From contig NC_079510.1 in NCBI RefSeq assembly GCF_030052815.1, forward strand, positions 44,296,725-44,360,724: DNA of 64,000 nucleotides, read 5' to 3'. Positions 48,332 through 62,079 of this stretch are shown piece after piece (position 1 is the stretch's first letter; every line of letters starts with the position of its first letter). The notes beneath the pieces are model-generated. The model was not told the DNA's origin. It did not search any database and saw nothing but the letters and a program-made list of their open reading frames with translations. The DNA comes from Hevea brasiliensis. Its lineage: Eukaryota > Streptophyta > Magnoliopsida > Malpighiales > Euphorbiaceae. The position numbers were made by a program, and so were the translations under genes.

Positions 48332-51129
48332 CTACGGTTGCTGTAGCTTTCGAAGATGCTCCAACAATGAAGTGGCCTTCCGCTTGGCCCTTTCTGTTCC
48401 ACTTTTAGCAAGCTCCATCAAAGGTATGATAGCACCAAGCCTACTTATACAGGCAAGATTCTCAGGATCTCTCTTGCACAAGGAAAGCAAAATGGCTGCC
48501 GCATTCTCTTTGTTGCGGGGCTGACCTGTTCTCAACAGATCAATGAGAACAGGTATAGTGCTAGCCTTAACTATAGCAACCTTAGCATCTTGGTTGCTAG
48601 CTAAAACAGAAAGAATGGTCAGAGCCTCATCAGCCATGAAATTTCTTGAATCTGTAAGCATCTTTAATAATGCTGGAATAATTCCAGCCCTCACGGCCCT
48701 GCCCTTGTTCCCTTGATAAATGCACAGATTAAACAAGGCTGTTGCAGCATCTTTCTTCCCTCTAGGGCTTCCATTTTCAAGCAATTCTACCAAAGCAGGG
48801 ATAGCCCCTGATGCACCAATTATTATTTTGTTCTCATCCCCAAGTGACAAGCTAAAAATTGTAGCTGCTGCATTCTCTCTTGCTTCAACACTTCCAGCTC
48901 TGAGAATTTGGACAATTGAAGGAATAGCACCAGCAAGCATTATTAGTCCCTTGTTATTTTCATATATGGAGAGGTTAAGAATGGCAGTAACCGCATTTTC
49001 TTGTATTGACACATCTTCAGTAGTTAAAAGGTTCACCAGAACAGGAATAGCTCCAGCTTCTGCTATTAGTATCCTGTTATCTGTGCTTCTTTTGGATAGT
49101 GACCGGATCTCAGATACAGCAGCTCTGCGTTCCTCAACAGATCTGCTTGAGAGTTTGCGAACAAGTGCCTGGATGGCTGCTATATCACCACTTACATCAC
49201 GAAAAGATCCATCGCTCTTTTTTATCCTCCCATTTGCTACCCCTGTTGGCTGCTCAATGTTGTGCTCTGCACACCACTGAGTTATTAGACTTCTCAAAAC
49301 ATAATTGGGAGTCAGCGTCAAATGTTCAAGATTCTGCTGGGTTTTTGGACATGTTGCATTCCCAGTGTCAATCCATCTTTGAATATAAGACCTCTCATAA
49401 GTCTGGAGAATACAAGAGATAAGTCAGAAGACAAGCAGAATAAAGGTGAATGAAATTAAAGATTTTAAAGCAAAATTTATTTAAAACATATAGGTCTACA
49501 TTAAATTAAAAATTGAGGTTTGAGATAGCAAAATATACCTGTCCTGTGGCCACAATAACAGGATCCCTCATTAGTTCCAAGGATATAGGGCACAGAAAAT
49601 CATCAGGGATTGTGGGTGCATCAGGCTTTTTTAAGTCTTCCGTATTCTTGATAGCCAAATTATTTTTCTTGCTGCCATCATCTTCATTTGATTCACTCGT
49701 GATGTGATCTGCAGCATGGCTTTTTGATCCACGACTTCCTGAAACAGTGTCCAGCCTTTCTGTAGCTTCATGGTTGATACTAGCACTTTTCTCATTAACT
49801 CCACATCTGGTTAACCTGTTCCCCTTCTGTACTTGGTCAACTTCTTTGTCCATTGACTCAGCTAAGGCAAAAGAAATCATTCGTGAATTCATTGACCCAT
49901 ATCTTTCTGTGGCTCTTTGCAACTGTGATCTCACCAATGCAACCTGGTAAAAGTAAGAACGTTAATGTTGAGCTCCATGATGACCATGGATCTACAAATT
50001 CTTCAATGCGCACCTGTTCATATACTTCCTCTGAGATGTCAAACTGATCAAATGGTATGTTAGCCAAAGCCTTTTCTAGTTTCCATGTCACGCATTGGAA
50101 TTGGAAGGCAATTTTCTTGGTGGCTCCATCCTTAAATCAATAGATAGCAAAATTCAGAGAGGTACCTATACATTTTTAAGAGAATGTGCATAACCACAAC
50201 AGAATTTCAGTTATAGAATGAAACCTAGACCCAAACAAGAAAACTTTCCTCTCCAAATGATCATCATCAACAAATGGAATAGGATTTGTTGTCCAAAACG
50301 CAGTGATACCAATATAAATCAGAAGATCTTATGACCAAATAATGATAGGTAATGCTTAAAAAAAAAAACCGATCCAGTCATTTGATTGTAAAAGCAGTTT
50401 GATATCCCACTCCCTTCAACAATTGACATTTAACAATATCAATTAGTATTCTTTGATTCAGTGAGCTAGATACAAATAGATCAAAAGATTAAAAAAAAAA
50501 AATAAAGGTACAAATAATGCTTGCATAACAGGATAATTTTACAAAACAATAACAATAAACAGCAAAATGTGCATTGAAGCTATTACCTGAGAGTAAACTG
50601 CTGGAAAACCCAAACAACAGTACATTTCAAGTTAAGCGAAAACTAGAAATATTTCAACTAAAGCGACTCCTAAAACACTAAATTATAATTTCATAAGCAG
50701 CTAAATTTCAGGAACTAATTTTACTAAAATTCCACTACAAATTTATGCAAATGCCACATTCTTTTGCGGTTGCTAAGCTAAACTTACAGAATTATTGGTT
50801 AGTGAGAAATCGAAAGCAACCGACAGGAGACGCTTAGCAGCCTGGAGAGCCCCCACTAGATCGGAGTACCAATTCCCAGAAGACGAAGAAGAAGAATTAG
50901 AAGCATCTAAGGGTCCAGATTCGCCCTTGTAGTCCACAATCTCCTCGAGGAAATACGTGAGCAGAGATATCCTCCGCAGCAGATCCGTGCAATCCTTTCT
51001 AAACACCAAATCACGGTCGTTGGTAGTAGTCCCACAGGCATTTCCAGGGGACATTCCGACAATCTCCCCGACGAGATTGAGGAGAAATGCGGCAGGAGCA
51101 AGGTGACCTCGACCGGCACGGCCTTCCAT
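48332..51129 (-). CDS. PUB11: U-box / armadillo-repeat E3 ubiquitin ligase, PUB10/PUB11-like
   Basis: Four phase-0 exons on the minus strand: 51129-50788, 50130-50014, 49943-49539 and 49402-48332, giving 644 residues. The N-terminal part is the U-box N-terminal domain (about 25-240), with the VYEQV segment at the end of exon 2. A variable, charged linker follows. The U-box is at about 265-338 ([20 protein letters not shown], then [11 protein letters not shown]) and is split by intron 3 right after ATGQ. The C-terminal half is a run of armadillo repeats (about 365-635), with repeated GAIP(V/A)LV and ENAA(A/T)I blocks. The repeats match the PUB10/PUB11 group better than PUB13 or PUB14. The U-box recruits the E2 and the ARM repeats hold substrates or receptor kinases. 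All four junctions are GT-AG. Symbol is by resemblance; PUB10 is equally possible. Confidence 0.92.
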
Positions 51130-51208
51130 CGGGATGTGGAGGGCCGGCGATGACGATGGTGACGGTGGTTGATATGGAGCAATGTGTGTTCCTCCAGAGC
51201 CAGAGCCT

Positions 51209-51211
51209 GAG

Positions 51212-51241
<30 letters not shown>
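51209..51241. repeat. (CT)n microsatellite, 5' leader/promoter of the U-box gene
   Basis: About 15 CT units on the plus strand, about 80 bases upstream of the U-box gene ATG. In gene orientation this is a GA repeat. Confidence 0.9.
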
Positions 51242-51242
<1 letters not shown>

Positions 51243-51340
51243 GGTTAGTGTAATGGTGATACTTGGGGCGTTTTAACCCTCCTTAGATGGGTGACATGTC
51301 CGAAGCTAGTAAATTGGATTTTGATAATTTTATTTCCCAC

Positions 51341-51366
51341 AGAGAGAGAGAGAGAGAGAGCGAGAG
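51341..51366. repeat. (GA)n microsatellite, promoter of the U-box gene
   Basis: About 11 GA units on the plus strand, then CGAGAGA. It is complementary to the CT run 100 bases away. Confidence 0.9.
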
Positions 51367-52774
51367 ATTCGCGGGACGAAGCTGTATCGTGTTGTGTAAG
51401 AAAGAGAGAGGGGGGGATACAGTTGGAATCCGGATATTGTGAATTGTAGATAAATTATAAAATATATATATATTTTTTAAAATATAGAAAGTAGAATTTA
51501 TATTATTGTGAATATATATGGAATATATTTAATAATTTTCTGTAAATTATAAATGATTAAAAAAAATTAATGTTATTAAAAAATGTATAATTTAATAATT
51601 AAAAATGATTACATAACATTATTTATTATTTTAGTTTTGTAATTTTTATATAATTCGCAAATGGTAAAGCATTGGGTCATTGTATTACTTGGTTAGATCT
51701 TGAAGGCATATGAGCTATGAAGCAAAGGCGGGTAAATTAATTATATTTGGACTAGACAACTTCAAAGAAAAGTTCATAGGATTGTTGACTTCAGTACGAC
51801 AATGGTGCAATAATTGACAAAGTATGTTTTAAAATTACTAATTAAGTACCTTTAGGCCCAAAACATTGAAAAGAAAAAAAGAAAATTGGGGAATAAATGC
51901 AAAATGTCAATAGTATGTGTTGTTTGCATGAGAGAATAGGTTGGAAAGATGATGGATTTTATTAGTAATGCGTTGACAAGTGATGCTTAAGAATTCGGTG
52001 GTAATGAAGAAATATATTGGATAGGCTCCTTTTTTCAAGCTCCAAAATAAAGAATGAATCTTCTTTTCAAGACACCAAATGATTAAATTTTCCACTGCAA
52101 ACCCAAAAAGTTATGTTCTTTGGTTGATGAGCTAGCTAGCTAGCTAGCACCCAATAATATTAAGATCACTTCTTTCTTTTTCTTTTCATGCACCCAACAT
52201 GGGTACAAGAATTTTCTAACCATTGAAAATGGAAAAGAATAGGATTTTCATTAGAGGATCATTTTTGTAATTGTTAAGGTCTAGAATATTTTTAATTGAT
52301 TTAGTTATTTTAGAAATTTAATATATATATATATATATATATATACAAAAAATTAAGATCTCAAATTTTAATTATCAATTTATCAATAATAGGTCATAGT
52401 GATTTTGCTCTTTAACTAAATGGAAATTACAAGAGTTTTAATATTTAAAAATGACATTATTGTAAAAGAAAAAATTTAAAAAAGGTAAAACAAAATTTAT
52501 TAAAATATATAAAATAATAAAAATCTGAAACCACTCATTTCAATTCCTCATCGATTTCTGTATAATAATCTATATCTATATAAAGTAGGAAAATATTCCA
52601 ATAGAATACTATGTGATTTTTTTTTTAAACTTATAATGCGTATATTTTTATAAATAACTATTTTTTATACTAATTATTATTTAATTTTTTATTTTTTTTT
52701 AATTATTATTATTTATATTACTTCCTTAACATTTATGATTTAAATTATTATTTTTTTAATTTAATTTTTAAAAA
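51367..52774. other. Intergenic DNA upstream of the U-box gene
   Basis: AT-rich, with no gene. It contains a (GCTA)n tract at 52131-52148 and an AT run at 52321-52346. At about 52571 the words TCTATATCTATATAAAGTAG resemble a Helitron 5' end like the one at 13784; no matching 3' end is secure. Confidence 0.4.
52131..52148. repeat. Palindromic tetranucleotide tract (GCTA)n
   Basis: GCTAGCTAGCTAGCTAGC, four and a half units, self-complementary. Confidence 0.9.
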
Positions 52775-55487
52775 TGAAGACATTTTATAATTAAATGCAA
52801 TATTTAAAAATTATTTATTTTTTTAATAAATTCATCTATGTAAATATTATTTGCCATATGCTACATTCCATGATAATAATAATAACAATAATAATAATTT
52901 AAAATAAAAAATAATTTAAAAGATTATAATAACAATAATAATAAAAGGTTATTGATGGCTACTAATTTAAAGAAAATTGACCAGTAATTTGTGATCTCAT
53001 AATCAATTATCATATAATTTAATTAATTTTAGATTATTTAATATATTAAATAAATATTTTTATTGTATTGTTATGTTTTCTATTATTTTTATTATGAAAT
53101 TTTTATTAAACAAATTTGAGTGGCAAAAAGTATAGTATATATAAAAAATTATAAAAATAAGCTATAAAAGTTTAACTTATTTATAGCTAATATGTATTAT
53201 TTTTATTTAATTTTTTTATTTGACTTTTTTAGAATTAATTAATACTTATTATTATCATTATGATCAAATTTAAGGCCATCGAATTGAAATGGTCAAATAA
53301 ATGGAAAACATTCTACTATTATAAAAATTGAATTTAAATATTTTTCTTACAATTTTTCAATTAAATAATATTTAATTATAAAATTAAATTCTTATTCAAA
53401 TTATTTTCATTTGTTTGTGTATATATAATATGTCATATGAGATATTTGATGTGTACAAGTATTATCCTTTTACCAAGTATTTTTATTTTACTTAAATGCT
53501 CTCAACTTTTTTTTATTTGTCCTATTTTTTTATTATTTCTTTTAAAAATTATTAACTATCATTCTCAAATTTTATTTATTTAAATATATTTGAGTAATAT
53601 TTATTTAATTATTATTATTTTTTATAATTTTCTTCTTTAATATTTCTTAAACTTGTTAATATTTTATTTTATTATAATTGTACATCAAATGCGAGTATAA
53701 CAAATATTTCATTATCCATATTTTATTATCATTAATTTTAACAGAATTATTTTAAAATTTTAATTAAATATTAATATTTTATGTAGAAATTATCTCTAAA
53801 ATTTTAAAAATAGATTATAAATATAATTACATCGAAAATTTAGCTATAAATAAATATTATTTAAAAAAATTAAAATTACAATATTAAAGTTATAAGATCT
53901 ATCTTTTTGAAAAATAAAATGTATTTTTAATATTTATTATATTAATAAAAAATAATAATATTTTAAAATTTTAATTTTTATAAAATATATTTATTTTATA
54001 TCATAAATTTATATAAAGCCATAACCATTTTTTAAAAGAATATATCAGATTAATAAAAAAATTTACACTTTACAAAAATTTAAAGATATAATATTTTTTA
54101 AAAAATAATATAATAAAATGTTTTTTTTAATTAATAATAATGTTTTATATTTTCATTATTATTAAAATTAAATAATTCAATTCATTATTAGTAATTTAAT
54201 ATATTTTTATTATATTAATAATAAAAATATTATATTTATATATTTTAAAGTAATATTATTTTCTCATTAATCTAATATATTTTTTATAATCTACAAAAAT
54301 AAATAGCTATTTATATAAAATATAAGATAAAATATAAAAATTTCATAAAATTTAAATTATTTTTTAAATAAAGTAATTTTATTACATTTTAAACATAATA
54401 ATCATAAAAACTAATATTAACATATATATATAAAAAGAACTTAATAGATATTTTAATTAATTACATAATAAATTAATTAAAAATTTATTATTATAATAAG
54501 TAAAAATTTATTTAAATTAAATTAAATAAAGAAAAGCTTTAGTTGAAAATTAATTTAATAATTATAATTTATCTTTATTTAAAATAAAATTAAAAATTAA
54601 ATTAAAAAATAAAAATTATAAATTATTTATACATAATGCCGACATTATACTAGTTAAGGACAAAGTAATTAGATTAAAGTATAGAATTGTTGACGTGTTA
54701 ATCAAAAAATGATGTATAGGAATTGGGAAATGGGTGGTGGTTTTCTTGTTAAAGTGTGGGATCCACACTTAGTAACGAGAATATGGAAAGTAACATGCGT
54801 GGGTGGAGAGCGTTTGGTGATGTAGACAGTGACACGGCATTTGCTATCGTTACAGCTAATTATATCTTTAATTTTTTTGATCCGTTGGGATTATGCCGTT
54901 GGACCTTTCTTATTCTTATTTTTTTTTTACTAAAATTATATATAAAATTATATATTTTATTTTTGCTAAGTCACATCTTTGGTAAGGCTAGCCAATGTTC
55001 TTCGTGGAAACTTGAGCAAATATGTGGTGGTCAAGCATTGCATGTGAAGAATGGTAAGCGTAGCTACACATACGCTCAAGTTGGACAACTTTGAAATGTC
55101 TAGAAATGTTTGGATTTATTATGTAATTTAGTGTATAATCAATTTCAAATATCAAATGAATGTTAAGTAGAAATAATTTAATTTAAGAAATCTATAGTTT
55201 GGTTCATCCGTCAAATGTGTAGAAAGTCTTGTGGAGTTTATCGAAGAAGGCAATGCAAATTGCAGTCCTTAATTCCATGGACTTAATTCTCCAAAATTTT
55301 GATTAATTGATAATTGTGGGTTAATCCCAAAAAGCAATACATCGCATTCCATTGCTACACACACATGTATGTGCTCCATGGGCTTTTTGGGCTTAAAGCT
55401 AAAGTGTAAATTTTAATGAACAAATAAATTGAAGAATGGGCCACAGTTGCTGACTTGACATAACCTTATGTAACGGCCCATTCAATA
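52775..55487 (+). repeat. Tandem segmental duplication, copy 1
   Basis: Non-coding and mostly AT-rich. Matching blocks appear in the same order in copy 2, for example GGAATTGGGAAATGGGTGG (54719 and 62959), AGTAACATGCGTGGGTGG and GGCTAGCCAATGTTCTTC. Copy 1 has no insertion at the site where copy 2 carries the solo LTRs. A 24-base segment with a perfect hairpin (ATAATG, loop CCGA, CATTAT, near 54635) is absent from copy 2. Confidence 0.85.
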
Positions 55488-55709
55488 ATATGGGTAATGG
55501 GCTCATCAAAAATACTATAAAACAAGTCATATGATGGGTCATATAAAAACAATGATATATAAAATATTCCTAGGGTTTTGTTTTTTGGATTAATTCTCAC
55601 GGTTAACCCATGTGAATTTGTTAAGGTATTTTGTAATTAAATATAGTATTTAAAAATTATTTTTTTTATAAATTTATTTATATAAAATATTATTTATCAT
55701 ATGTCATCT

Positions 55710-55710
<1 letters not shown>

Positions 55711-55741
<31 letters not shown>
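55711..55741. repeat. (TAA)n microsatellite
   Basis: About ten units. It is longer than the interrupted tract at the same place in copy 1 (near 52875). Confidence 0.85.
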
Positions 55742-57543
55742 GGTTATTAATGATTATTAATTTAATGAAAATTGACTATTAATTTGTGATATAATATTCA
55801 TTATTATATAATTTAATTAATCTTAAATTATTTCATATATTTAATAAATATTTTTATTATATTGTTATGTTTTTTATTATTTTTATTATGAAATTTTTAT
55901 TAAATAAATTTGAGTAGTAAAAATTTTAGTCTATATAAAAAGTTATAAAAATAAATTATAGAGATTTAATTTATTTATAGTTCGTATGTATTATTTTTAT
56001 TTAATATTCTTTTTATTTCACTTTTTTAAGATTAGTTAATACTTATTATTATTATTATTATCATTGTAGCCAACTTATGGCCATTAAATTGAAACAACCA
56101 AGTAAATGAAAAATATTTTACTGTTATAAAAATTGAATTTGAATTTTTTTTATAGTTTTTCAATTAAATAATATTTAATTATATAATTAAATTTTTATTT
56201 AAATAATTTTTATTTATTTATCTATACATAGCATGAAATATTTGATATACATCAAGTATTATCCTTTCACTAAGTATTTTTATTTCACTTAAAGGCTCTT
56301 AAATCTTTTTTTGATTTATTATATTTTTTTATTATTTTTTTCAAAAGTTATTAACTATTATTTTCAAAATTTATTTATTTAAATATATTTAATTAATATT
56401 TATTTAATTATTAATTTTTTTAATAATTTTCTTCTTTAATATTTCTTAAACGTGTTAATATTTTATTTTATTATAATTGTATATTGAATGCGATTATAAA
56501 AAATATTTTGATTATCTATATTTTATTATCATTAATTTTCAACATAATTATTTTCAATGTTTAATTAAATATCAATATTTTATGCATAAATTATTTCTAG
56601 AATTTCAAAGATAGATTACAAATATGATTAAATCGAGAATTTATCTATAAGTAAAGATTATTAACAAAAAAAATTAAAATTACAATATCAAAATTATAGA
56701 CTCTATCTTTTAAAAAATAATATGTATTTTTAATATTTATTATATTAATAGAAAATAATAATTTTTTAAATTTTAATTTTTATGAAATGCACTTATTTTA
56801 TATCATAAATTTATATAAAGCTATAACCATTTTTATAAATGTCACGACTCAAATTCTAGGCCAGACCAGCACTAAGACTTGGGTCAGCATAAAGCCCCTA
56901 AAGCCTGTAATAAGCCTAACTATTCATAACTCAACTATGAGGCCCATCACTGTAGTCTAATTTGAAAAAAATAAACGGACAGAGTCTGGCCGTAATTGGA
57001 CTATCCAACGGGAAGTCTTTAGCTCACCCGATCTGTAAATACAAAATATATCAAATTGGGGAGCTTAGCTTACCCTTACTATCCTCGATTAATCAAAAAT
57101 TAATCAAACGGGAGCCCAGCTCCCTTATCCGTAGATCATTCCATCTTAGATGCTATACATAGTCACATACATAATATTACAACCCCAAAGTTTAGTTATT
57201 TCAAGCCCAAATAAATATTACATTATCGATACGTGCAGAGCTCTAGAATGAAGATAAAGAAAAAGAAGAATACTATAGAACTTCTTTGACTGAACCTGCA
57301 AGAAAGAATACAGGTTATACTAAAAAATGGATCATTCTGTAGCCTAAAAAAGTAACGAGAACAGAAGTGAGTGTTTGACTTATAGAGTAAGATATTGATT
57401 TTAAATATAATTTTTATAACTATTTAATGCTAATGTATCCCTAAGTATGAAATGCAACATATACAAACATATTCAACTAAATTCAAACAATACTCGCACA
57501 AAAGATAATTTAGAGCACTTATACACTCATGTGTCACATCAAT

Positions 57544-57546
<3 letters not shown>

Positions 57547-57614
<68 letters not shown>
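57547..57614. repeat. (AT)n microsatellite inside the outer LTR
   Basis: About 34 AT units. The related inner LTR lacks this expansion at the matching place (near 60540). Confidence 0.95.
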
Positions 57615-57616
<2 letters not shown>

Positions 57617-58604
57617 GAGCTAATCCCATATACAGCTCTCTTAATTCCAACCTCTGCCAGTGAGATTAACTCGAGCAGAACTTTCTCTTAATAATTCAAA
57701 TGCGAGAGTCAACGAGATCAACTCAAAATTGTACTCACCCTAACTTATCATAAAAAGGACCGGGCCCCAAGAGAGACTAGCTGAAGTCGATTTGCCTGTT
57801 CTACCCATATCCAGTACCACACCTCACGCACGCCAACACACGCACACAGCTCCAAATTACCGTAAGGTGACACCCACATCAATTTTATTAAATAATAATG
57901 CAATACAAAGCGTGCCTATAATAGTTATATACATATAATTATAAGTGAATGTATGAGCATGCCTTGTATGTATAATAATATTGAAATTATAAATAAAATT
58001 AATATTTACTCACAGTACATCGGAGACTATTGTGGCTGTTGGGTGGAGGATGATGGCCAACTCTGCTCACCTAAACAATTATATTAATGAATTTATTAGT
58101 ACTAACTCAGATCAAGAACTTAAAGAGGCAAAATATATCATAATTTATGCCGAAAATCTAATAAAGTTTTCTCTGTATCTAGGACCTACCCAACCTATAA
58201 AATAGTTCAAATCACACTTCTCAAATCACAAGTCTTAAATCCACAACTCAACAACATCACATAGCCTCTCCTAAGCCCTCCAAACTAGACAAAAGTCACG
58301 AAATTAGACAATTCAGTTATAAGGCTTAAAACTAATATTTTTCAAAAATTATCCAAATTAAATTAAAAAATTCTATAAACTCGCTCTGCAGTCCTTAACA
58401 ATATTATAACACTATTGCAAAAGGAATTATAATTTTTTTACTACTCACGAATATTTTATGAATTTTATTCTAAATCTAGTATTAGGCAAAAATGAACAAC
58501 TTAGAGTTCAGGTTTACCTATGTCGAATCTGACACCTGAAATGCATCTAAAACATTTGAAAACGCTAGGATCGGCTGTAATATTGACTATGTTCCGAGAC
58601 GGGC

Positions 58605-61203
58605 TGTAACACCCCTAATTTTTAAATTTATTATTTTTGGGTAAATATTAATATTTTATTTTATTTGAATTTTAGGAAATTATTTGAAATTTTTTGGATT
58701 TTAGAAATTGAGTTCGATTTTCTGAAAATATAAACTTTGATGATTTTTAAAAATTAATTTAAAGATCACGTGGCAAAACTAAAAATATATTTAGAGTCTA
58801 CGCATTTTTCTGAGTTTTCTGAAATTTTTTCGGAATTTTTGGACCTCGTTTTCAGTCCCAAGGCAGAGTAAAAAATTTAAAATTTTGTATTCTGAATCGA
58901 ACCGGCCAAATCAAACAGGACTAGATCGGACCGGTCGAATCGGACCGGCTTCTTCCTTTTTCTTCCTCCCCGCGAGCGTCCCGACCCCTCTCTCTTTCTC
59001 TCCCATTTTCTCTCTCCTCCCTCCTCCCCTTGCCGCATCGCCGCCTCCCCAGCCACCTTCCCTCACCGGCAAAAGGCGCACAAAGCGACGCGACGCGCAA
59101 GCGCGCTGCTTCGTCTTCCCGGCCGAAATTCGACCGATCCGGCCACCAATCGGATCGAGTTTTATGTCTAAATCTATCTACTCGTCGAGAGCTTTCCATA
59201 GACACCAAGAACACCGAAATCCATTGAGCGGTTTGTCCAATTTTTACCCGGGAAGTTTTAGCCTATTTTGACTTTTGGGCTAGATTTCTCGCAAACCGTA
59301 AACCCCACAAGAAAACCGAGAGTACCATAGCGCTCCACTGGTTGAGAGCTTCGCGGCGATATAAATTTCAAATTTTTCCGATACTGTTTTTCGGTGGGTC
59401 CCACGGAAGTTCGTAGTGTTTTTCCAAGCATTAAATGAGCTTAGAAAATTTCGTAAAATTTATGTACTAACCCCCGTGTTGTGGGCTTCATGTAGGTATC
59501 TTCAATTCACGGAAATTCGATAGTTGTTCGGGTCTGTGAATTTCCGGCCAGACAGACCGATTACCAGAAAAGTCTCCGAATTGGATCGAGGTTTTGGCTA
59601 CCCCACCATTGTCAGACATCTCGAGCGCGTCCACGAAGTCAGAATCGGCATAGGTAAACCTGAACCTTACTTTTTCGTAATTTTCTAGTGCTTAAATGAG
59701 ATTAAAAATTCGTAAAATATTCGTGGTAGCTCAGAAAATTATGATTCTTTTTGCATTAGCTTAGTAATATTGCTAAGGACCGCAGGACAAAGTTTTAGAA
59801 TTTTTAGAGTTCATTTGGGTAGTTTTTGAAAAAAGAGTCAATTATAAGGACTAAATTGAAATTTTACATATTGTGATGGATGACTGTTTGGATGGGCCTA
59901 GGAGGGGCTATGTGATGTGATTGAGTTGTGAATGTATGATTTGTGAATATAGAAGTGCGTTTTGAGCTCTTTTGCATGTTGGGTAGGTCCTAGGTATAGG
60001 GGAGACTCTGCTGGATTTTCGGCACGACTTAGGACGTATTTGGTCTTTTCTTAAGTTTGTATTGAGTCAAATTTATTAAATGATTGTAATAAAATTGTCA
60101 GGTGAATCGGGACAGCCTTCTTCCTCCGCCCAGCCGCCACAGTAACCGCTGTCAAGTCTGTGAGTAAAATATTAATTTTAATTATAATTTCATTATTATT
60201 ATATGTCAAGCATGCTCATGCATAACTTATATGTATGTATCTATGTAGTTAAACTTTAGGCACATTTTATATTGCAATTCATAACTATTAAAGTGCCATG
60301 GATGTTGTTGTGGTAATTTGGAGCAGTGTGCTTACGTTGGCGTGCGTGTAATGTGATGTTGACTATGGATAGGACGGGTAGACACGGCTTGAGATCTTCA
60401 CTGGGACCCAATCCTTCGAGGTAGACACGGCTTGAGTTCTTCGCTGGGACCCCGATTTGGTTTATTAAGCGAAAGTCCGGCTTGAGTTCTTCGCTAGCAC
60501 AGGTTGGATTTAAGAGAGCTGTATAGGGGATCAGCTCCCATATATTATGATTGATATTAATGGGTGTGTGAGTGCTCCAAATTACCTTTTTGATGTTGTG
60601 ATGTGAAATTATTGCTGATGTTGCATTTCACTCTATAAGGTGCATTAGTTTTAGATAGTTATAGAGATTATGGTTAAAATTGATATTTTACTCTCTGAGT
60701 CGAACGCTCACTCCTATTCAATATTTTTCCAGGCCACAGGAGGATATTTTTGAGATTAACCTGCTTTTCTCCCTCGCAGGTCGTCTATTCATGTTTGTGT
60801 AATTCTATAAACTTCTAGAATTTTCACATGTTTTAGAAGTATTTATTGAATTGAGACTGTAATATAAATTGTTATTTTGGACCTGTAAACTTATTATTTT
60901 ATGCATGTTGATGGACTGGATGAGGAAGCTAAGCTCCCATTTATTTTTATGTTGTTATGAGTATGTGGAGGGTGAGCTGAGCTCCCCACTTGATATATAT
61001 TGTGTTTAGAGGTCGGGTGAGTCAAAAACTCTCCATTGAAAGGTCCATTTTATGGCCGGACTCTGTCCGGTTGAGTTCTTGAAATTGGGCCCAAATGGGC
61101 CTTAGAGTTGGGTTAATGAATAGTTAGGCTTACTACTGGCCTCAGGGGCTTTAGGCTGGCCCAGGCCCTAGTGCCGTTCCGGCCCATAGGTTGGGTCTTG
61201 ACA
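58605..61203 (+). mobile_element. Inner solo LTR (Ty3/gypsy-like)
   Basis: It starts TGTAACACCCCTAA and ends GGGTCTTGACA, 2599 bp, flanked by a perfect CGGGC duplication (58600-58604 and 61204-61208). TGTAACACCC is a common LTR start in plant Tekay/Del-type gypsy elements; that assignment is inferred. It contains a GC-rich block (about 58900-59180) and a TATA-like GATATAAAT near 59358. No internal region, primer site or coding frame is present, which indicates LTR-LTR recombination after insertion. Confidence 0.82.
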
Positions 61204-61683
61204 CGGGCCGCTAGGCAGCCAGATCTGGCTGAAAACTCAGTCTCTGACGCTGGTGGGTTATCATGGATCCGATCACACCTAAATAAAGCCCCAAAATTGT
61301 CAATAATTATTAGAAAAATATTTTTAATTTTTGGGAATTAAAAAAGCTCGAAAATCTCATCAAGCGATTTGGACCATCCGATGATCGTCTGTTTCAAATG
61401 TTGTTAGATCGAAGAGGGGTCGTTCCCATCTCGAAGGTTTCATGTCGCTAAGTTCATTTGTGGTCTCGAATTTTCCATCCAACGGTCGGATCGCCGGAAA
61501 AAAGTGATCAGAATGCTTGAAAACACTTATTTTTCTCTCTCCTCGTTTTGCGTGATTCTAATAGCTACTGGTGGTGAGACTGATTGGAAAAGCTTCCTCA
61601 GGTGGAGGGGAGTCGGTTGGGACTAGTGGGGTCGCCGGTCACTGGCCAGAATGGCCAAATTTTGGCCGAAAATTTGTTTTTCT

Positions 61684-61711
61684 CTCTCTCCTCTCTCTCT
61701 CTCTCTCTCTG
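61684..61711. repeat. (CT)n tract inside the outer LTR
   Basis: About 13 CT units with one CC interruption. Confidence 0.8.
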
Positions 61712-62006
61712 CCACCTATTACCATGTGCCACCGCCTTCTGGTGGTTGTCCTAAACGTGGAGGGACCCGTCAGTGTCTCGTTGGTGATGCTGCTGATCGG
61801 CCGGAAGGGAGGACGAGAGTGAGAAAGTGAGGGACAGAGAGTGACGTCGGGGAGAGAGAAGATGAGGGGGAGGGGTGCTGTGCAGTTTTGAAATCTTTTT
61901 TTTTTTACTTTTAATTACACTATTGGTCCTCAAACTTTTTGGGTTTATTCACGTAAGTCCAAAATTCTTTTTTTTTTTTTCAATTGGGTCCCAAATGCAA
62001 TTTGTG

Positions 62007-62007
<1 letters not shown>

Positions 62008-62078
<71 letters not shown>

Positions 62079-62079
62079 T
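62008..62079. repeat. (TAA)n microsatellite inside the outer LTR
   Basis: About 23 uninterrupted units. Confidence 0.95.

Noticed and set aside
54756..55094. 112-codon frame with hydrophobic stretches in duplicate copy 1
   Set aside because: The matching segment of copy 2 does not keep the frame, and the composition is that of AT-rich repeat DNA.
58885..59271. 128-codon Pro/Ser/Arg-rich frame
   Set aside because: It is the GC-rich part of the inner solo LTR. No domain is seen, and the frame is absent from the homologous outer LTR.
57900..61203. Long terminal inverted repeats of a single DNA transposon spanning the locus
   Set aside because: Two separate perfect 5-bp duplications, one around the inner unit and one around the whole, fit two successive LTR insertions better than one TIR element.
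61571..61822. Short Ser/Leu-rich frame with a CT repeat
   Set aside because: Lies within the outer solo LTR and is driven by the (CT)n tract.
62008..62079. Poly-Asn stretch in a plus-strand frame
   Set aside because: It is simply the (TAA)n microsatellite read in one frame.
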